Source of the DNA: Bacteroides faecalis
GTDB lineage: Bacteria; Bacteroidota; Bacteroidia; Bacteroidales; Bacteroidaceae
Assembly (NCBI RefSeq): GCF_003865075.1
Contig: NZ_BHWB01000017.1
Span: 1-64,000, forward strand
Length of the DNA stretch: 64,000 nt
Direction of reading: 5' to 3'
Each line of letters starts with the position of its first letter. Within the stretch, counting starts at the first letter, position 1. Under the pieces are notes generated by a model, which worked only from the letters and a program-made list of their open reading frames with translations, was not told the origin of the DNA and made no database searches. Below are positions 1-8,086 of the stretch, one piece after another. The translations under genes and the position numbers were made by a program.

Positions 1-92
1 GGGACAGCAGTGAAGTTACTTACACTTTGACTTTCATAGCATTTAATGTAAAAACTGCTACTATACTACTTATTGCGTTATCTATATATAAT

Positions 93-158
93 AGAAAAGT
101 TACTCTTCTCTAGTAGAAAACTTTCTTTTCTCAAATAGAAAACTTACCTTTGCTTAAT
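93..158. repeat. Three 22-base imperfect tandem repeats
   Basis: Units at 93-114, 115-136 and 137-158 each begin AGAAAA(G/C)TT and continue with a pyrimidine-rich half. No spacer separates the units and no open reading frame crosses them. They lie upstream of the degenerate HU-like gene, and two further arrays follow at 173-256 and 267-332. The function is unknown. Confidence 0.75.
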
Positions 159-172
159 ACTAATCTATAATT

Positions 173-256
173 GCAAGTTTTGATTATATAAACGCAAGTT
201 GCAATTATATAAACGCAACTTGCATTTATAAAAACAGAACTTGCATTTATAATTTA
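173..256. repeat. Four 21-base imperfect tandem repeats
   Basis: Units at 173-193, 194-214, 215-235 and 236-256 share the pattern GCAA(G/C)TTGCAnTTATAnAAAC. The second and third units contain the short dyad GCAAGTTGC / GCAACTTGC. The first two units differ at only two bases and the last two are nearly as close. The 21-base period equals two turns of B-DNA. Confidence 0.8.
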
Positions 257-266
257 CTTTTAAGGG

Positions 267-332
267 AGAAAAACTTTCCTATTAGGAGAGACGAAGTTTT
301 CTATTAGATGCAAGAAAGTTTTTCTTTAATAC
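267..332. repeat. Three further 22-base imperfect tandem repeats
   Basis: Units at 267-288, 289-310 and 311-332 share AAnTTTnCTATTAGnnG in register. The whole stretch 93-332 is therefore ten units of 21-22 bases in three sequence families, with only short joints between them. Confidence 0.7.
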
Positions 333-384
333 AACAGGAGATATTTATTAATACTTAAGATACAGATAGTATGGCACGATAATT

Positions 385-1017
385 ATGGAAGAGATGCCCG
401 ATATACATAAGACGGGCAAAAAAGTTAACTTATCCGAAGTTTGCCCGGATAGAAAATATGAGTACTAAAGAATTGGCAAAGAGAATTGAAGATGTCAGCG
501 GATTCAGTGCCGGAGACATAGAGGGAATATTTCTTCAGGCATCTATAGAAATGGCATATCTAATGGCAAATGGATATTCTGTGAAATAGATGGAATAGGA
601 ACATTCACTCCGTCCCTCACTCTATGCGAAGGTAAAGAGAGGGAAGATGCAGAAGAGGGAGGTAAACACCGTAACGCACAGAGTATTGTAGTGGGAAAGG
701 TGAACTTCCGGGTAGATAGAACAATGATAAGAAACATTAATTCAAGATGCCATCTGGAGAGAGCACCATGGAAAAGACAAAGTTCATCACAAAAATACAC
801 CACAGAACAACGACTAGCATTAGCTCTAAAATATCTCGATAATCATGCTTTCCTGACAGTTCGGGAATACCGAAGACTAACCGGTTTGTTACAGACCGCA
901 GCTACCAATGAATTGAGACAATGGGCACATCAACCGGATTCCGGAATAGGGATTGACGGGATAGGATCGCACCGAGTTTATATAAAAAGGAATCAACAAG
1001 ATAGTGGTGATAGGTGA
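385..1017 (+). pseudogene. HU-like DNA-binding protein gene, frameshifted
   Basis: Three reading frames must be joined to give one HU-family protein of the long Bacteroides type. The first piece (385-468) starts MEEMPDIHKTGKK. The second (458-589) reads STKELAKRIEDVSGF and ends SVK-stop. The third (from about 587 to 1017) begins IDGIGTFTPSL, the HU motif that should follow SVK directly, and continues into a second domain of about 70 residues (TVREYRRLTGLL, GSHRVYIKR). The break at 584-590 (GTGAAATAG) is repaired by one added A. The break near 445-458 is less certain. I infer a pseudogene, because two breaks in one short gene are unlikely to be programmed; a sequencing error or a -1 slip at the A run is the alternative. 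The 3' part from 691 could still be translated as a 108-residue protein. Confidence 0.7.
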
Positions 1018-1110
1018 TAGAGAAAGTGATAGGTTACTTTACAACCTATCACCTCTTGTAAACCCGATGAATAAAGGGATACAGAAGTATGGTGATAGGT
1101 TGATAGAGAA
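1006..1110. repeat. GTGATAGG direct and inverted repeats
   Basis: GGTGATAGGTGATAGAGAAA at 1006-1025 overlaps the stop of the HU-like gene. It recurs with one added T at 1091-1111. Between them lie GTGATAGGTT (1026-1035) and its exact inverse AACCTATCAC (1043-1052), which can form a 10-base-pair hairpin. It may act as a terminator for the HU-like gene, but no T run follows. Confidence 0.5.
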
Positions 1111-1171
1111 AAACGCCTTTTTTCTATTGTATGCATACAAATAATTTAAATAAGATTAGACTAATAGTATA

Positions 1172-1179
1172 TACATTTG
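1172..1179 (+). promoter_or_regulatory. Bacteroides -7 box TACATTTG
   Basis: This is an exact match to TAnnTTTG, 22 bases before the cupin start codon. The -33 region has TTTA (1145-1148) rather than TTTG, at a 23-base spacing. Confidence 0.5.
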
Positions 1180-1201
1180 TAAACCAGACATATAAAGCAT
1201 T

Positions 1202-1768
1202 ATGAAGAACCATGAAAAACAGCACGCTGCATATTGGATTGCTCATCTGAAAATGACACCTCATCCGGAAGGCGGCTACTATCGAGAGGCATATCGGTCA
1301 GAGAAGTGGGCATCAATGGAAGGATGGGGAGCCAAGCGACGAGTCATGACAACCATTCATTATTTATTAGAGAGAAATGATTTCTCAGCTTTTCATCGGA
1401 TCAAGTCACCTGAGAGTTGGTTCTTTCATAAAGGTGCACCTCTATTGATATATTCCTTTGAGAAAGGGGGATTAGTGTGTCGGGAATTATCTGATCAAGA
1501 CAGTGGGGTATTGCAAGTGACAATAGAACCGGGAGTTTGGTTTGCTGCCCGATTGAAAGAGCCAAGTACGTTTGCCTTGGTTAGTTGTGCTGTAGCACCG
1601 GGATTCGAATATGAAGACTTTGAGTTGGCAAATAGAGACTTATTACTTTCCGAATATCCTGATTACAAAAAAGAAATAATGGGATTGACAAGAAAGCAAT
1701 TGAAGCAGTATTATCTAAGACTAATATTGCGAGCCACTCTAACACCGTTTTCTGTAAAGCAACCATAA
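1202..1768 (+). CDS. Cupin_5 (DUF985) family protein
   Basis: This 188-residue cytoplasmic protein shows the DUF985/Cupin_5 signature. Near the N-terminus it has MTPHPEGGYYREAYRS, followed by TTIHYLLE and SAFHRIKSPESWFFHKG, where the histidines would line the cupin barrel. Later come EPGVWFAA and CAVAPGFEYEDFELA, also characteristic of the family. Members are small beta-barrel proteins related to yeast YML079w; their substrate is not firmly established, although sugar or nucleotide-like ligands have been proposed. The family assignment is strong and the function is not. The protein ends about 20 residues past the usual barrel with a basic tail. It stands alone, with its own -7 box upstream. 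Confidence 0.85.
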   Translation: MKNHEKQHAAYWIAHLKMTPHPEGGYYREAYRSEKWASMEGWGAKRRVMTTIHYLLERNDFSAFHRIKSPESWFFHKGAPLLIYSFEKGGLVCRELSDQDSGVLQVTIEPGVWFAARLKEPSTFALVSCAVAPGFEYEDFELANRDLLLSEYPDYKKEIMGLTRKQLKQYYLRLILRATLTPFSVKQP

Positions 1769-1796
1769 ACCTATATTCAATCCATAACCACAAAAG

Positions 1797-1851
1797 ATAG
1801 CTCCTATTACCCTATTCTTTAGTGATTCTGCATTATTAAGGAGGGAGCTAT
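1797..1851 (+). terminator. Possible hairpin after the cupin gene
   Basis: ATAGCTCC (1797-1804) pairs perfectly with GGAGCTAT (1844-1851), which is followed by TTTAAATT. The loop is long (39 bases), so the call is weak. The rest of the 1769-2169 gap is AT-rich; apart from a -7 box at 2066, nothing else was recognised in it. Confidence 0.35.
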
Positions 1852-2065
1852 TTAAATTCACACAAATATACTAATTTTCAAATATTATTAAATAATCTCA
1901 TCTAAATTTCCATAAGTTCACCAACGCTATTTTTACTAATATAATAACATCCTATCATGATTTTGAAGGTCTCGAAACAAGCCGCTTAATCCCCTTTCTT
2001 TTGCTCAAAATCCTTAAACATGTGCATTTTTTATGCAGTTTTCTTGTCAGAACCAAGTGTTTGCG

Positions 2066-2073
2066 TAAATTTG
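2066..2073 (+). promoter_or_regulatory. -7 box TAAATTTG of the etf operon
   Basis: This is an exact TAnnTTTG match about 100 bases before etfB. The -33 region (around 2038-2042) reads TTTTC. The long leader up to 2170 has no obvious fold. Confidence 0.45.
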
Positions 2074-2169
2074 CACACTGATAGTTAACCGGATAGTTTT
2101 GATAGCAAGACATTACTACTTGACTACTGGCTACTAACTTGTAGAAGTACTAATACTAAAATTAATAAC

Positions 2170-3042
2170 ATGAGTTTGAAAATTGTTGTATTGGCTAAAC
2201 AAGTTCCCGACACACGTAACGTTGGGAAAGATGCCATGAAAGCCGACGGAACGATTAACCGTGCGGCACTCCCTGCCATCTTCAATCCCGAAGACCTGAA
2301 TGCTCTTGAGCAAGCTCTTCGACTGAAAGATGCTCATCCGGGCTCCACCGTTACCATTCTGACAATGGGACCGGGACGTGCAGCCGATATTATTCGTGAA
2401 GGACTTTTCCGCGGTGCAGATAATGGATATTTACTAACCGACCGCGCTTTTGCCGGTGCAGATACACTGGCTACTTCTTACGCACTTGCTACTGCTATCC
2501 GTAAAATTGGTGAATGCGATATTATTATCGGCGGACGTCAGGCTATTGACGGTGATACTGCACAAGTAGGTCCACAAGTAGCGGAGAAGTTAGGTTTGAC
2601 GCAAATTACATACGCAGAAGAAATTCTGGAAGTAGGCGAAGGTAAAATCAAAGTGAAACGTCATATCGACGGTGGTGTGGAAACTGTAGAAGGCCCTCTA
2701 CCTATCGTTATTACTGTAAATGGCTCTGCTACTCCCTGCCGTCCACGTAATGCAAAATTAGTACAGAAGTACAAACATGCTAAGACCGTTACGGAAAAGC
2801 AACAAGGTAATCTTGATTACACTGACCTGTACGACAAGCGTGATTACTTAAATCTGACCGAATGGAGTGTATCCGATGTAAACGGAGATCTTGTTCAATG
2901 TGGTCTTTCAGGTTCACCAACCAAAGTAAAAGCTATTCAGAACATCGTGTTCCAGGCTAAAGAGAGCAAAACCATCAGCGACAGCGACCGCGATGTGGAA
3001 GACTTAATTGTTGAATTATTAGCTAACCACACTATTGGATAA
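2170..3042 (+). CDS. etfB: Electron transfer flavoprotein beta subunit
   Basis: EtfB (290 residues) binds AMP or a second FAD and pairs with EtfA to move electrons between a flavin dehydrogenase and a carrier. The N-terminus MSLKIVVLAKQVPDT is the classic EtfB start. It is followed by NPEDLNALEQALRLKD and the nucleotide-binding segments VTILTMGPG and CDIIIGGRQAIDGDTAQVGP. Length is slightly above the usual 250-260, owing to a C-terminal extension. It is the first gene of etfB-etfA-acyl-CoA dehydrogenase, with a 47-base gap to etfA. The operon supports a role with the dehydrogenase downstream. Whether this pair can bifurcate electrons to ferredoxin and NADH cannot be told from sequence by eye. 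Confidence 0.95.
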   Translation: MSLKIVVLAKQVPDTRNVGKDAMKADGTINRAALPAIFNPEDLNALEQALRLKDAHPGSTVTILTMGPGRAADIIREGLFRGADNGYLLTDRAFAGADTLATSYALATAIRKIGECDIIIGGRQAIDGDTAQVGPQVAEKLGLTQITYAEEILEVGEGKIKVKRHIDGGVETVEGPLPIVITVNGSATPCRPRNAKLVQKYKHAKTVTEKQQGNLDYTDLYDKRDYLNLTEWSVSDVNGDLVQCGLSGSPTKVKAIQNIVFQAKESKTISDSDRDVEDLIVELLANHTIG

Positions 3043-3089
3043 AGTAATTAAGTAGTGCCACTACTTAACTACCAAAAAACATTAATAAT

Positions 3090-4109
3090 ATGAATAACTT
3101 ATTTGTATATTGCGAAATAGAAGAAGGCATTGTCGCAGACGTTAGCCTGGAACTTCTGACCAAAGGTCGTTCGTTAGCCAACCAACTAAACTGCCAACTC
3201 GAAGCAGTGGTTGCCGGAACCAACCTCAAAGATATCGAAAAACAAATCCTTCCTTATGGAGTAGATAAACTCCATGTTTTTGATGGTGAAGGACTTTATC
3301 CTTATACTTCTCTTCCTCATACTTCTATCCTGGTGAATCTTTTCAAAGAAGAACAACCGCAAATTTGTCTGATGGGTGCTACCGTTATTGGTCGTGACCT
3401 CGGTCCACGTGTTTCTTCTGCATTGACCAGTGGTCTGACTGCCGATTGCACTTCATTGGAAATCGGTGATCATGAAGACAAAAAAGAAGGTAAGACTTAC
3501 AAAAACCTCTTGTATCAGATTCGTCCGGCATTTGGCGGTAATATCGTTGCTACCATTGTCAATCCTGAACACCGTCCACAGATGGCAACGGTTCGTGAAG
3601 GCGTGATGAAAAAAGAGATCCTTTCGCCAAATTACAATGGAGAAGTGATTCGCCATGATGTGAAGAAATATGTAGCCGATACAGACTATGTAGTAAAAGT
3701 GATCGAACGTCATGTGGAGAAAGCCAAAAACAATCTGAAAGGTTCACCAATTGTCATATCTGGTGGTTACGGTGTAGGTTCTAAAGAAAACTTTAATTTA
3801 CTGTTCGACCTTGCAAAAGAACTTCATGCAGAAGTAGGCGCCAGTCGTGCTGCCGTTGATGCAGGTTTTGCAGATCATGACCGTCAGATTGGGCAGACTG
3901 GTGTTACTGTTCGCCCCAAACTTTATATTGCTTGTGGTATCTCGGGACAAATCCAGCATATCGCCGGTATGCAGGAAAGTGGTATTATCATCTCTATCAA
4001 CAATGATCCGGATGCTCCGATCAATTCGATTGCTGATTACGTAATCAATGGGACCGTCGAAGAGGTTGTACCGAAGATGATTAAGTATTATAAACAAAAT
4101 AGCAAGTAA
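3090..4109 (+). CDS. etfA: Electron transfer flavoprotein alpha subunit
   Basis: EtfA (339 residues) carries the redox-active FAD of the Etf heterodimer. The N-terminal half is the EtfA/EtfB fold (VEAVV-like strands and GATVIGRDLGPRVSS). The C-terminal half is the FAD domain, seen in GGYGVGSKENFNLLFDLA, GASRAAVDAGF, the Q-x-GQTG motif in RQIGQTGVTVRPKLYIA, CGISGQIQHIAGM and INNDPDAPI. Order and spacing of these match the family well. Only 6 bases separate its stop from the next start, so translation of EtfA and the acyl-CoA dehydrogenase is likely coupled. Confidence 0.95.
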   Translation: MNNLFVYCEIEEGIVADVSLELLTKGRSLANQLNCQLEAVVAGTNLKDIEKQILPYGVDKLHVFDGEGLYPYTSLPHTSILVNLFKEEQPQICLMGATVIGRDLGPRVSSALTSGLTADCTSLEIGDHEDKKEGKTYKNLLYQIRPAFGGNIVATIVNPEHRPQMATVREGVMKKEILSPNYNGEVIRHDVKKYVADTDYVVKVIERHVEKAKNNLKGSPIVISGGYGVGSKENFNLLFDLAKELHAEVGASRAAVDAGFADHDRQIGQTGVTVRPKLYIACGISGQIQHIAGMQESGIIISINNDPDAPINSIADYVINGTVEEVVPKMIKYYKQNSK

Positions 4110-4115
4110 GGAAAG

Positions 4116-5822
4116 ATGGCTAACTTTTATACAGAAATACCGGAACTCAAGTATCACTTGAACAATCCGATGATGAAACGTATTTGCGAACTCAAAGAAC
4201 GCAATTACAGAGATAAAGATGAATTTGACTATGCTCCGATCGATTTCGAAGATGCTATAGACTCTTATGATAAAGTATTGGAAATCACAGGAGAGATTAC
4301 TGGCGAAATCATTGCTCCCAATGCTGAAGGCGTAGATGAAGAAGGTCCTCATTGTGCAAATGGCCGTGTAGAATATGCATCAGGAACTAAGCAGAATTTG
4401 GACGCTATGGTAAAAGCAGGATTGAACGGTATGACTATGCCCCGTCAATTCGGTGGCTTGAACTTCCCGATTACTCCTTATACTATGTGTGCGGAAATTG
4501 TAGCAGCTGCAGATGCCGGTTTCGGAAATATCTGGTCTTTGCAAGACTGTATCGAAACATTGTATGAATTCGGTAATCCAGATCAGCACAGCCGTTTCAT
4601 TCCACGTATTTGTGAAGGTGAAACGATGTCTATGGACTTGACAGAACCGGATGCAGGGTCTGACCTTCAATCGGTTATGTTGAAAGCTACTTATAGCGAA
4701 AAGGATGGTTGCTGGCTGCTGAACGGTGTAAAACGTTTTATCACAAATGGTGACGCTGACATTCATTTGGTATTGGCACGTTCGGAAGAAGGAACTAGAG
4801 ATGGTCGTGGACTGTCTATGTTCATCTATGATAAACGGCAAGGTGGTGTAGATGTTCGTCGTATCGAAAACAAACTCGGTATCCATGGATCTCCTACTTG
4901 CGAATTAGTATATAAGAATGCAAAAGCTGAACTTTGTGGTGATCGCAAACTCGGTTTGATCAAATACGTTATGGCACTGATGAACGGTGCACGTTTGGGT
5001 ATTGCCGCACAATCTGTAGGTCTGAGCCAAGCTGCATATAACGAAGGATTAGCTTATGCTAAAGACCGTAAACAGTTTGGCAAAGCAATTATTGAATTCC
5101 CGGCTGTATATGATATGCTTGCTATCATGAAAGGTAAATTGGATGCAGGACGTGCACTATTGTATCAAACAGCCCGCTATGTAGATATCTACAAAGCATT
5201 AGACGACATTGCCCGCGAACGCAAACTTACTCCGGAAGAACGCCAGGAACAGAAGAAATATGCAAAATTGGCTGATAGCTTTACTCCATTAGCAAAAGGT
5301 ATGAACTCGGAATATGCCAATCAAAACGGATACGACTGTATCCAAATTCATGGTGGTTCAGGTTTCATGATGGAATATGCTTGCCAACGCATTTATCGTG
5401 ATGCACGTATTACAAGTATCTATGAAGGTACAACTCAGTTACAGACAGTTGCCGCTATCCGTTACGTGACAAATGGTTCTTATATTTCAACGATCCGCGA
5501 ATTTGAGGCTATTCCTTGTTCACCGGAGATGGAACCGTTAATGTCTCGTCTGAAAAAGATGGCTGACAAATTTGAAGCTTGCACCAATCTCGTAAAAGGA
5601 ACTCAAAATCAGGAATTACTTGACTTCACTGCTCGCAGACTTATGGAAATGGCGGCAGACTGTATTATGTGCCACTTATTAATCCAAGATGCAAGTAAAG
5701 CACCGGAATTATTTACTAAATCTGCACACGTATATTTGAACTATGCTGAAGCAGAAATAGAGAAACATGACAACTTTATCAAAAACTTCGATCAGGAAGA
5801 ACTAGCTTTCTACAAGAAATAA
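4116..5822 (+). CDS. Acyl-CoA dehydrogenase, long form
   Basis: This flavoprotein (568 residues) oxidises an acyl-CoA to the enoyl-CoA and passes electrons to the Etf encoded just upstream. MDLTEPDAGSDL (about 173-184) and the FAD/substrate segment GARLGIAAQSVGLSQ (291-305) are typical. KDRKQFGKAI follows, and the catalytic base is probably Glu437 in RITSIYEGTTQLQ. The protein is some 180 residues longer than short-chain dehydrogenases. The extra C-terminal helical part resembles the Acyl-CoA_dh_C type also found in large family members. The substrate is not readable from sequence; in an anaerobe it may run in the reductive direction (for example crotonyl-CoA to butyryl-CoA or related acids), which is inference. 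Confidence 0.9.
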   Translation: MANFYTEIPELKYHLNNPMMKRICELKERNYRDKDEFDYAPIDFEDAIDSYDKVLEITGEITGEIIAPNAEGVDEEGPHCANGRVEYASGTKQNLDAMVKAGLNGMTMPRQFGGLNFPITPYTMCAEIVAAADAGFGNIWSLQDCIETLYEFGNPDQHSRFIPRICEGETMSMDLTEPDAGSDLQSVMLKATYSEKDGCWLLNGVKRFITNGDADIHLVLARSEEGTRDGRGLSMFIYDKRQGGVDVRRIENKLGIHGSPTCELVYKNAKAELCGDRKLGLIKYVMALMNGARLGIAAQSVGLSQAAYNEGLAYAKDRKQFGKAIIEFPAVYDMLAIMKGKLDAGRALLYQTARYVDIYKALDDIARERKLTPEERQEQKKYAKLADSFTPLAKGMNSEYANQNGYDCIQIHGGSGFMMEYACQRIYRDARITSIYEGTTQLQTVAAIRYVTNGSYISTIREFEAIPCSPEMEPLMSRLKKMADKFEACTNLVKGTQNQELLDFTARRLMEMAADCIMCHLLIQDASKAPELFTKSAHVYLNYAEAEIEKHDNFIKNFDQEELAFYKK

Positions 5823-5843
5823 TCGAAAATAGATAAACAATCT

Positions 5844-5879
5844 AAAAAGCATCCCTTCTTATGAAGCGGATGCTTTTTT
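5844..5879 (+). terminator. Rho-independent terminator of the etf operon
   Basis: AAAAAGCATCC (5844-5854) pairs with GGATGCTTTTT (5868-5878), an 11-base-pair stem ending in a T run, 21 bases after the dehydrogenase stop. Confidence 0.85.
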
Positions 5880-6031
5880 ATATCCCTTTTCCAGTAGGAA
5901 CCAAATAGTCTCTAACCAAAAATCAACAGATAGAACACTAATTGAAAATTAATGATTGTGTATAGCACGAGCATAGTTGCTACAGAGTAAAATATACCTT
6001 TCTATTTCTATCATGTTTCACTATTATTCTT

Positions 6032-6039
6032 TACTTTTG
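6032..6039 (+). promoter_or_regulatory. -7 box TACTTTTG of msrC
   Basis: This is an exact TAnnTTTG match 86 bases before the start codon. No good -33 TTTG lies at the right distance. It and the terminator above are the only recognisable elements in the 5823-6125 gap. Confidence 0.4.
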
Positions 6040-6125
6040 TGTGAAGAAAAATAATACGATTTTATCTATGGTCCAAATATCTAAATAAAGATATCCTTAA
6101 CCGTAAAAAGAAGTAAATTAAGAAT

Positions 6126-6596
6126 ATGGCAGAAAATTTATTCATCAATACAGGAAGTAAAGAAGAGAAATACCGGGAATTACTTCCACAACTATATTCG
6201 TTAGTGAGTACGGAAACAGATAGAGTAGCTAACCTCGCAAACATGGCAGCCGGGTTAAAACAGACTTTCGATTTCTTCTGGGTAGGCTTTTATATGATAA
6301 AAGAAGATGAACTTGTACTTGGTCCCTTTCAAGGTCCTATAGCTTGTACACGCATCCGTTACGGCAAAGGAGTCTGTGGTACTGCTTGGAAAGAAGTCCG
6401 TACACTAATTGTACCTGACGTAGACCAATTCCCCGGCCACATTGCTTGTAGTTCCGAATCCAAATCAGAAATAGTAATACCGATTATCAAGGAAGGAAAG
6501 GTCATTGGAGTACTCGATATCGATAGTAATAAGCTAAATAGTTTCGATGAAACAGATGCACGCTATTTGGAAGAAATATGTACATACATCAACTAA
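6126..6596 (+). CDS. msrC: Free methionine-R-sulfoxide reductase (GAF domain)
   Basis: This 156-residue GAF-domain enzyme reduces free (not protein-bound) methionine-R-sulfoxide. The three cysteines of the family are Cys74 (PIACTRIRYG), Cys84 (KGVCGTAW) and Cys108 (GHIACSSESKSE). Their spacing of 10 and 24 residues equals that of the E. coli enzyme. WVGFYMI near residue 52 and IGVLDIDSNKL near 127 complete the GAF core. It is a single-gene unit converging on cbpM. A role in repair after oxygen exposure is the family's known function, not shown here. Confidence 0.9.
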   Translation: MAENLFINTGSKEEKYRELLPQLYSLVSTETDRVANLANMAAGLKQTFDFFWVGFYMIKEDELVLGPFQGPIACTRIRYGKGVCGTAWKEVRTLIVPDVDQFPGHIACSSESKSEIVIPIIKEGKVIGVLDIDSNKLNSFDETDARYLEEICTYIN

Positions 6597-6624
6597 TTAA
6601 CGGGTACAAGAACAAATACAAAAA

Positions 6625-6712
6625 AACAGAGGTTCCATTCAAATGAATCAGAGCCTCTGTTTACTATAAATAGAACCTCCGTTTCTATCAAACAGAGGCT
6701 TCATTTTATCAC
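6625..6712. repeat. Four 22-base repeats forming two hairpins between convergent genes
   Basis: Units at 6625-6646, 6647-6668, 6669-6690 and 6691-6712 all begin A-A/T-C/T-AGA and share T at column 10 and TT at columns 14-15. Unit 1 pairs with unit 2 (AACAGAGG with CCTCTGTT) and unit 3 with unit 4 (AACCTCCGTTT with AAACAGAGGCT). The block thus looks like a double bidirectional terminator between msrC and cbpM. The last unit runs into the cbpM stop codon at 6709. Confidence 0.75.
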
Positions 6713-7032
6713 CAATCCATATCTTCGATTTCACGTCCTCGATACAGCAAAAGTTGTTTATGAAGTGAATCTAGTTCACGTCTCATATCTTCCATTCTTT
6801 CCAGCAAGTGATGAATAGCGTCAATACCTTCCATATTAATGGACAAGTCATAATACATCCGACTATAACGCTCCACTTCAGGAAGTTGTGACACGAGCAG
6901 ATAATGCTCGCCACCTTCGGCACGTACTTCAATCAAACCACCTTCTTCCAACAAATCTATAAATGAAGGCTCAATATGACATTTGTGACAGTATTCACTG
7001 ACAATAATTAATTCGGTCTGCATAGTGCTCAT
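6709..7032 (-). CDS. cbpM: Chaperone modulator CbpM-like protein
   Basis: This 107-residue protein follows the cbpA-type dnaJ gene by 5 bases. Its pattern fits CbpM. A MerR-like N-terminal region ends in FIDLLEEGGLIEV, a middle part follows with YYDLSINMEGIDAIHHLLERM, and a C-terminal coiled coil reads EDMRRELDSLHKQL. CbpM binds the J domain of CbpA and restrains its co-chaperone action. Start choice: ATG at 7032 or the Met at position 4 (7023) are both possible. Identification rests on context plus this layout. Confidence 0.8.
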   Translation of the reverse strand: MSTMQTELIIVSEYCHKCHIEPSFIDLLEEGGLIEVRAEGGEHYLLVSQLPEVERYSRMYYDLSINMEGIDAIHHLLERMEDMRRELDSLHKQLLLYRGREIEDMDW

Positions 7033-7037
7033 TCATT

Positions 7038-8003
7038 TTAGTTCATACTCTGTAATTGACGGAACAATTCTTTCTGTTTATCTGTCAAGTTTGTAGGAAT
7101 CTTAACAGAATAGGTCACAATCAAGTCACCAAACTGTCCTTCTTTCTTATAGACCGGAAATCCTTTACCTTTCAAACGAACTTTCGTTCCATTCTGAGTT
7201 TCCGGTTTAATCTTTAATTTCACCTTTCCATCCAATGTACCAATCAGTTTTTCACCACCTAATACGGCTGTGTAAAGGTCTACCTCCACATCAACATACA
7301 GGTCATCTCCCAACCGTTTGAATACAGGATCTTCGGCAATCACAAATGTGATGTACAGATCTCCTGCAGGTCCGCCATTGACACCTTCACCACCGTAACC
7401 TTTCAGTTTAATGACTTGTCCATCGGCTACACCGGCAGGAATAGTAATACGCACTTGTTTTCCATTAACGGTCAAAATCTGTTTATGAGTTTGAGCCGCA
7501 TCACGAAGCGCTAGATGAAGTTCAGCATTGAAGTCCCGTCCACGGAATCCGGCATTACTACCTTGCCCTCTGCCCCGTTGCCCAAACATCGATTCAAAGA
7601 AGTCGGAGAATCCACTGGCATTACCACCAGAAAAGCCATCACCACCAGACGAATACCAATAGCTTCCATCACCATCAGTGAAACCTTGTCCGGCACCACC
7701 GAATCCGCCAAAGCCATGTCCACCACCAAAGCCTCCCGCTTGTTGTCGTGCCTTCTTCTGTGCTTCAAACTCATCAGCATGTTTCCAATGTTCGCCATAC
7801 TCATCGTATTTCTTACGTTTTTCCGGATCGCTTAGTACTTCATTGGCTTCATTGATTTGCTGAAACTTATCCTTTGCACTTGGGTCATTAGGATTCAGGT
7901 CAGGATGATACTTCCTGGCTAACTTGCGGTAGGCCTTCTTAATATCATCCTGAGAAGCACTCTTATCCACCCCAAGAATCTGATAATAATCTATATAAGC
8001 CAT
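7038..8003 (-). CDS. cbpA: DnaJ-class co-chaperone, CbpA type
   Basis: This 321-residue protein stimulates DnaK ATPase activity. The J domain (residues 4-70) holds the HPD motif at 33-35 in [10 protein letters not shown]. It is followed by a Gly/Phe-rich linker (about 90-150, with [19 protein letters not shown]) and two beta-rich substrate-binding domains ([16 protein letters not shown] and [20 protein letters not shown]). There is no CxxCxGxG zinc finger, which separates it from canonical DnaJ and supports the CbpA label, as does the cbpM gene directly downstream. It probably forms a two-gene operon with cbpM. Confidence 0.92.
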   Translation of the reverse strand: MAYIDYYQILGVDKSASQDDIKKAYRKLARKYHPDLNPNDPSAKDKFQQINEANEVLSDPEKRKKYDEYGEHWKHADEFEAQKKARQQAGGFGGGHGFGGFGGAGQGFTDGDGSYWYSSGGDGFSGGNASGFSDFFESMFGQRGRGQGSNAGFRGRDFNAELHLALRDAAQTHKQILTVNGKQVRITIPAGVADGQVIKLKGYGGEGVNGGPAGDLYITFVIAEDPVFKRLGDDLYVDVEVDLYTAVLGGEKLIGTLDGKVKLKIKPETQNGTKVRLKGKGFPVYKKEGQFGDLIVTYSVKIPTNLTDKQKELFRQLQSMN

Positions 8004-8086
8004 GTTTTATGAATTTAATCGTTTATTATTCATACCGCAAATAACACACCAACAGGTCTTTTTGATGTCTATTTTAGCACAATTTA

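Noticed and set aside
93-332. CRISPR array
   Set aside because: Units are contiguous and imperfect with no unique spacers of 30-40 bases, and no cas gene is nearby.
584-592. Programmed -1 frameshift in the HU-like gene
   Set aside because: The site is not a canonical slippery heptamer and no stimulatory stem was seen; a second break upstream favours decay.
3798-4352. 184-codon frame antisense to etfA and the acyl-CoA dehydrogenase gene
   Set aside because: It is a shadow of two strongly conserved plus-strand genes and has no family features of its own.
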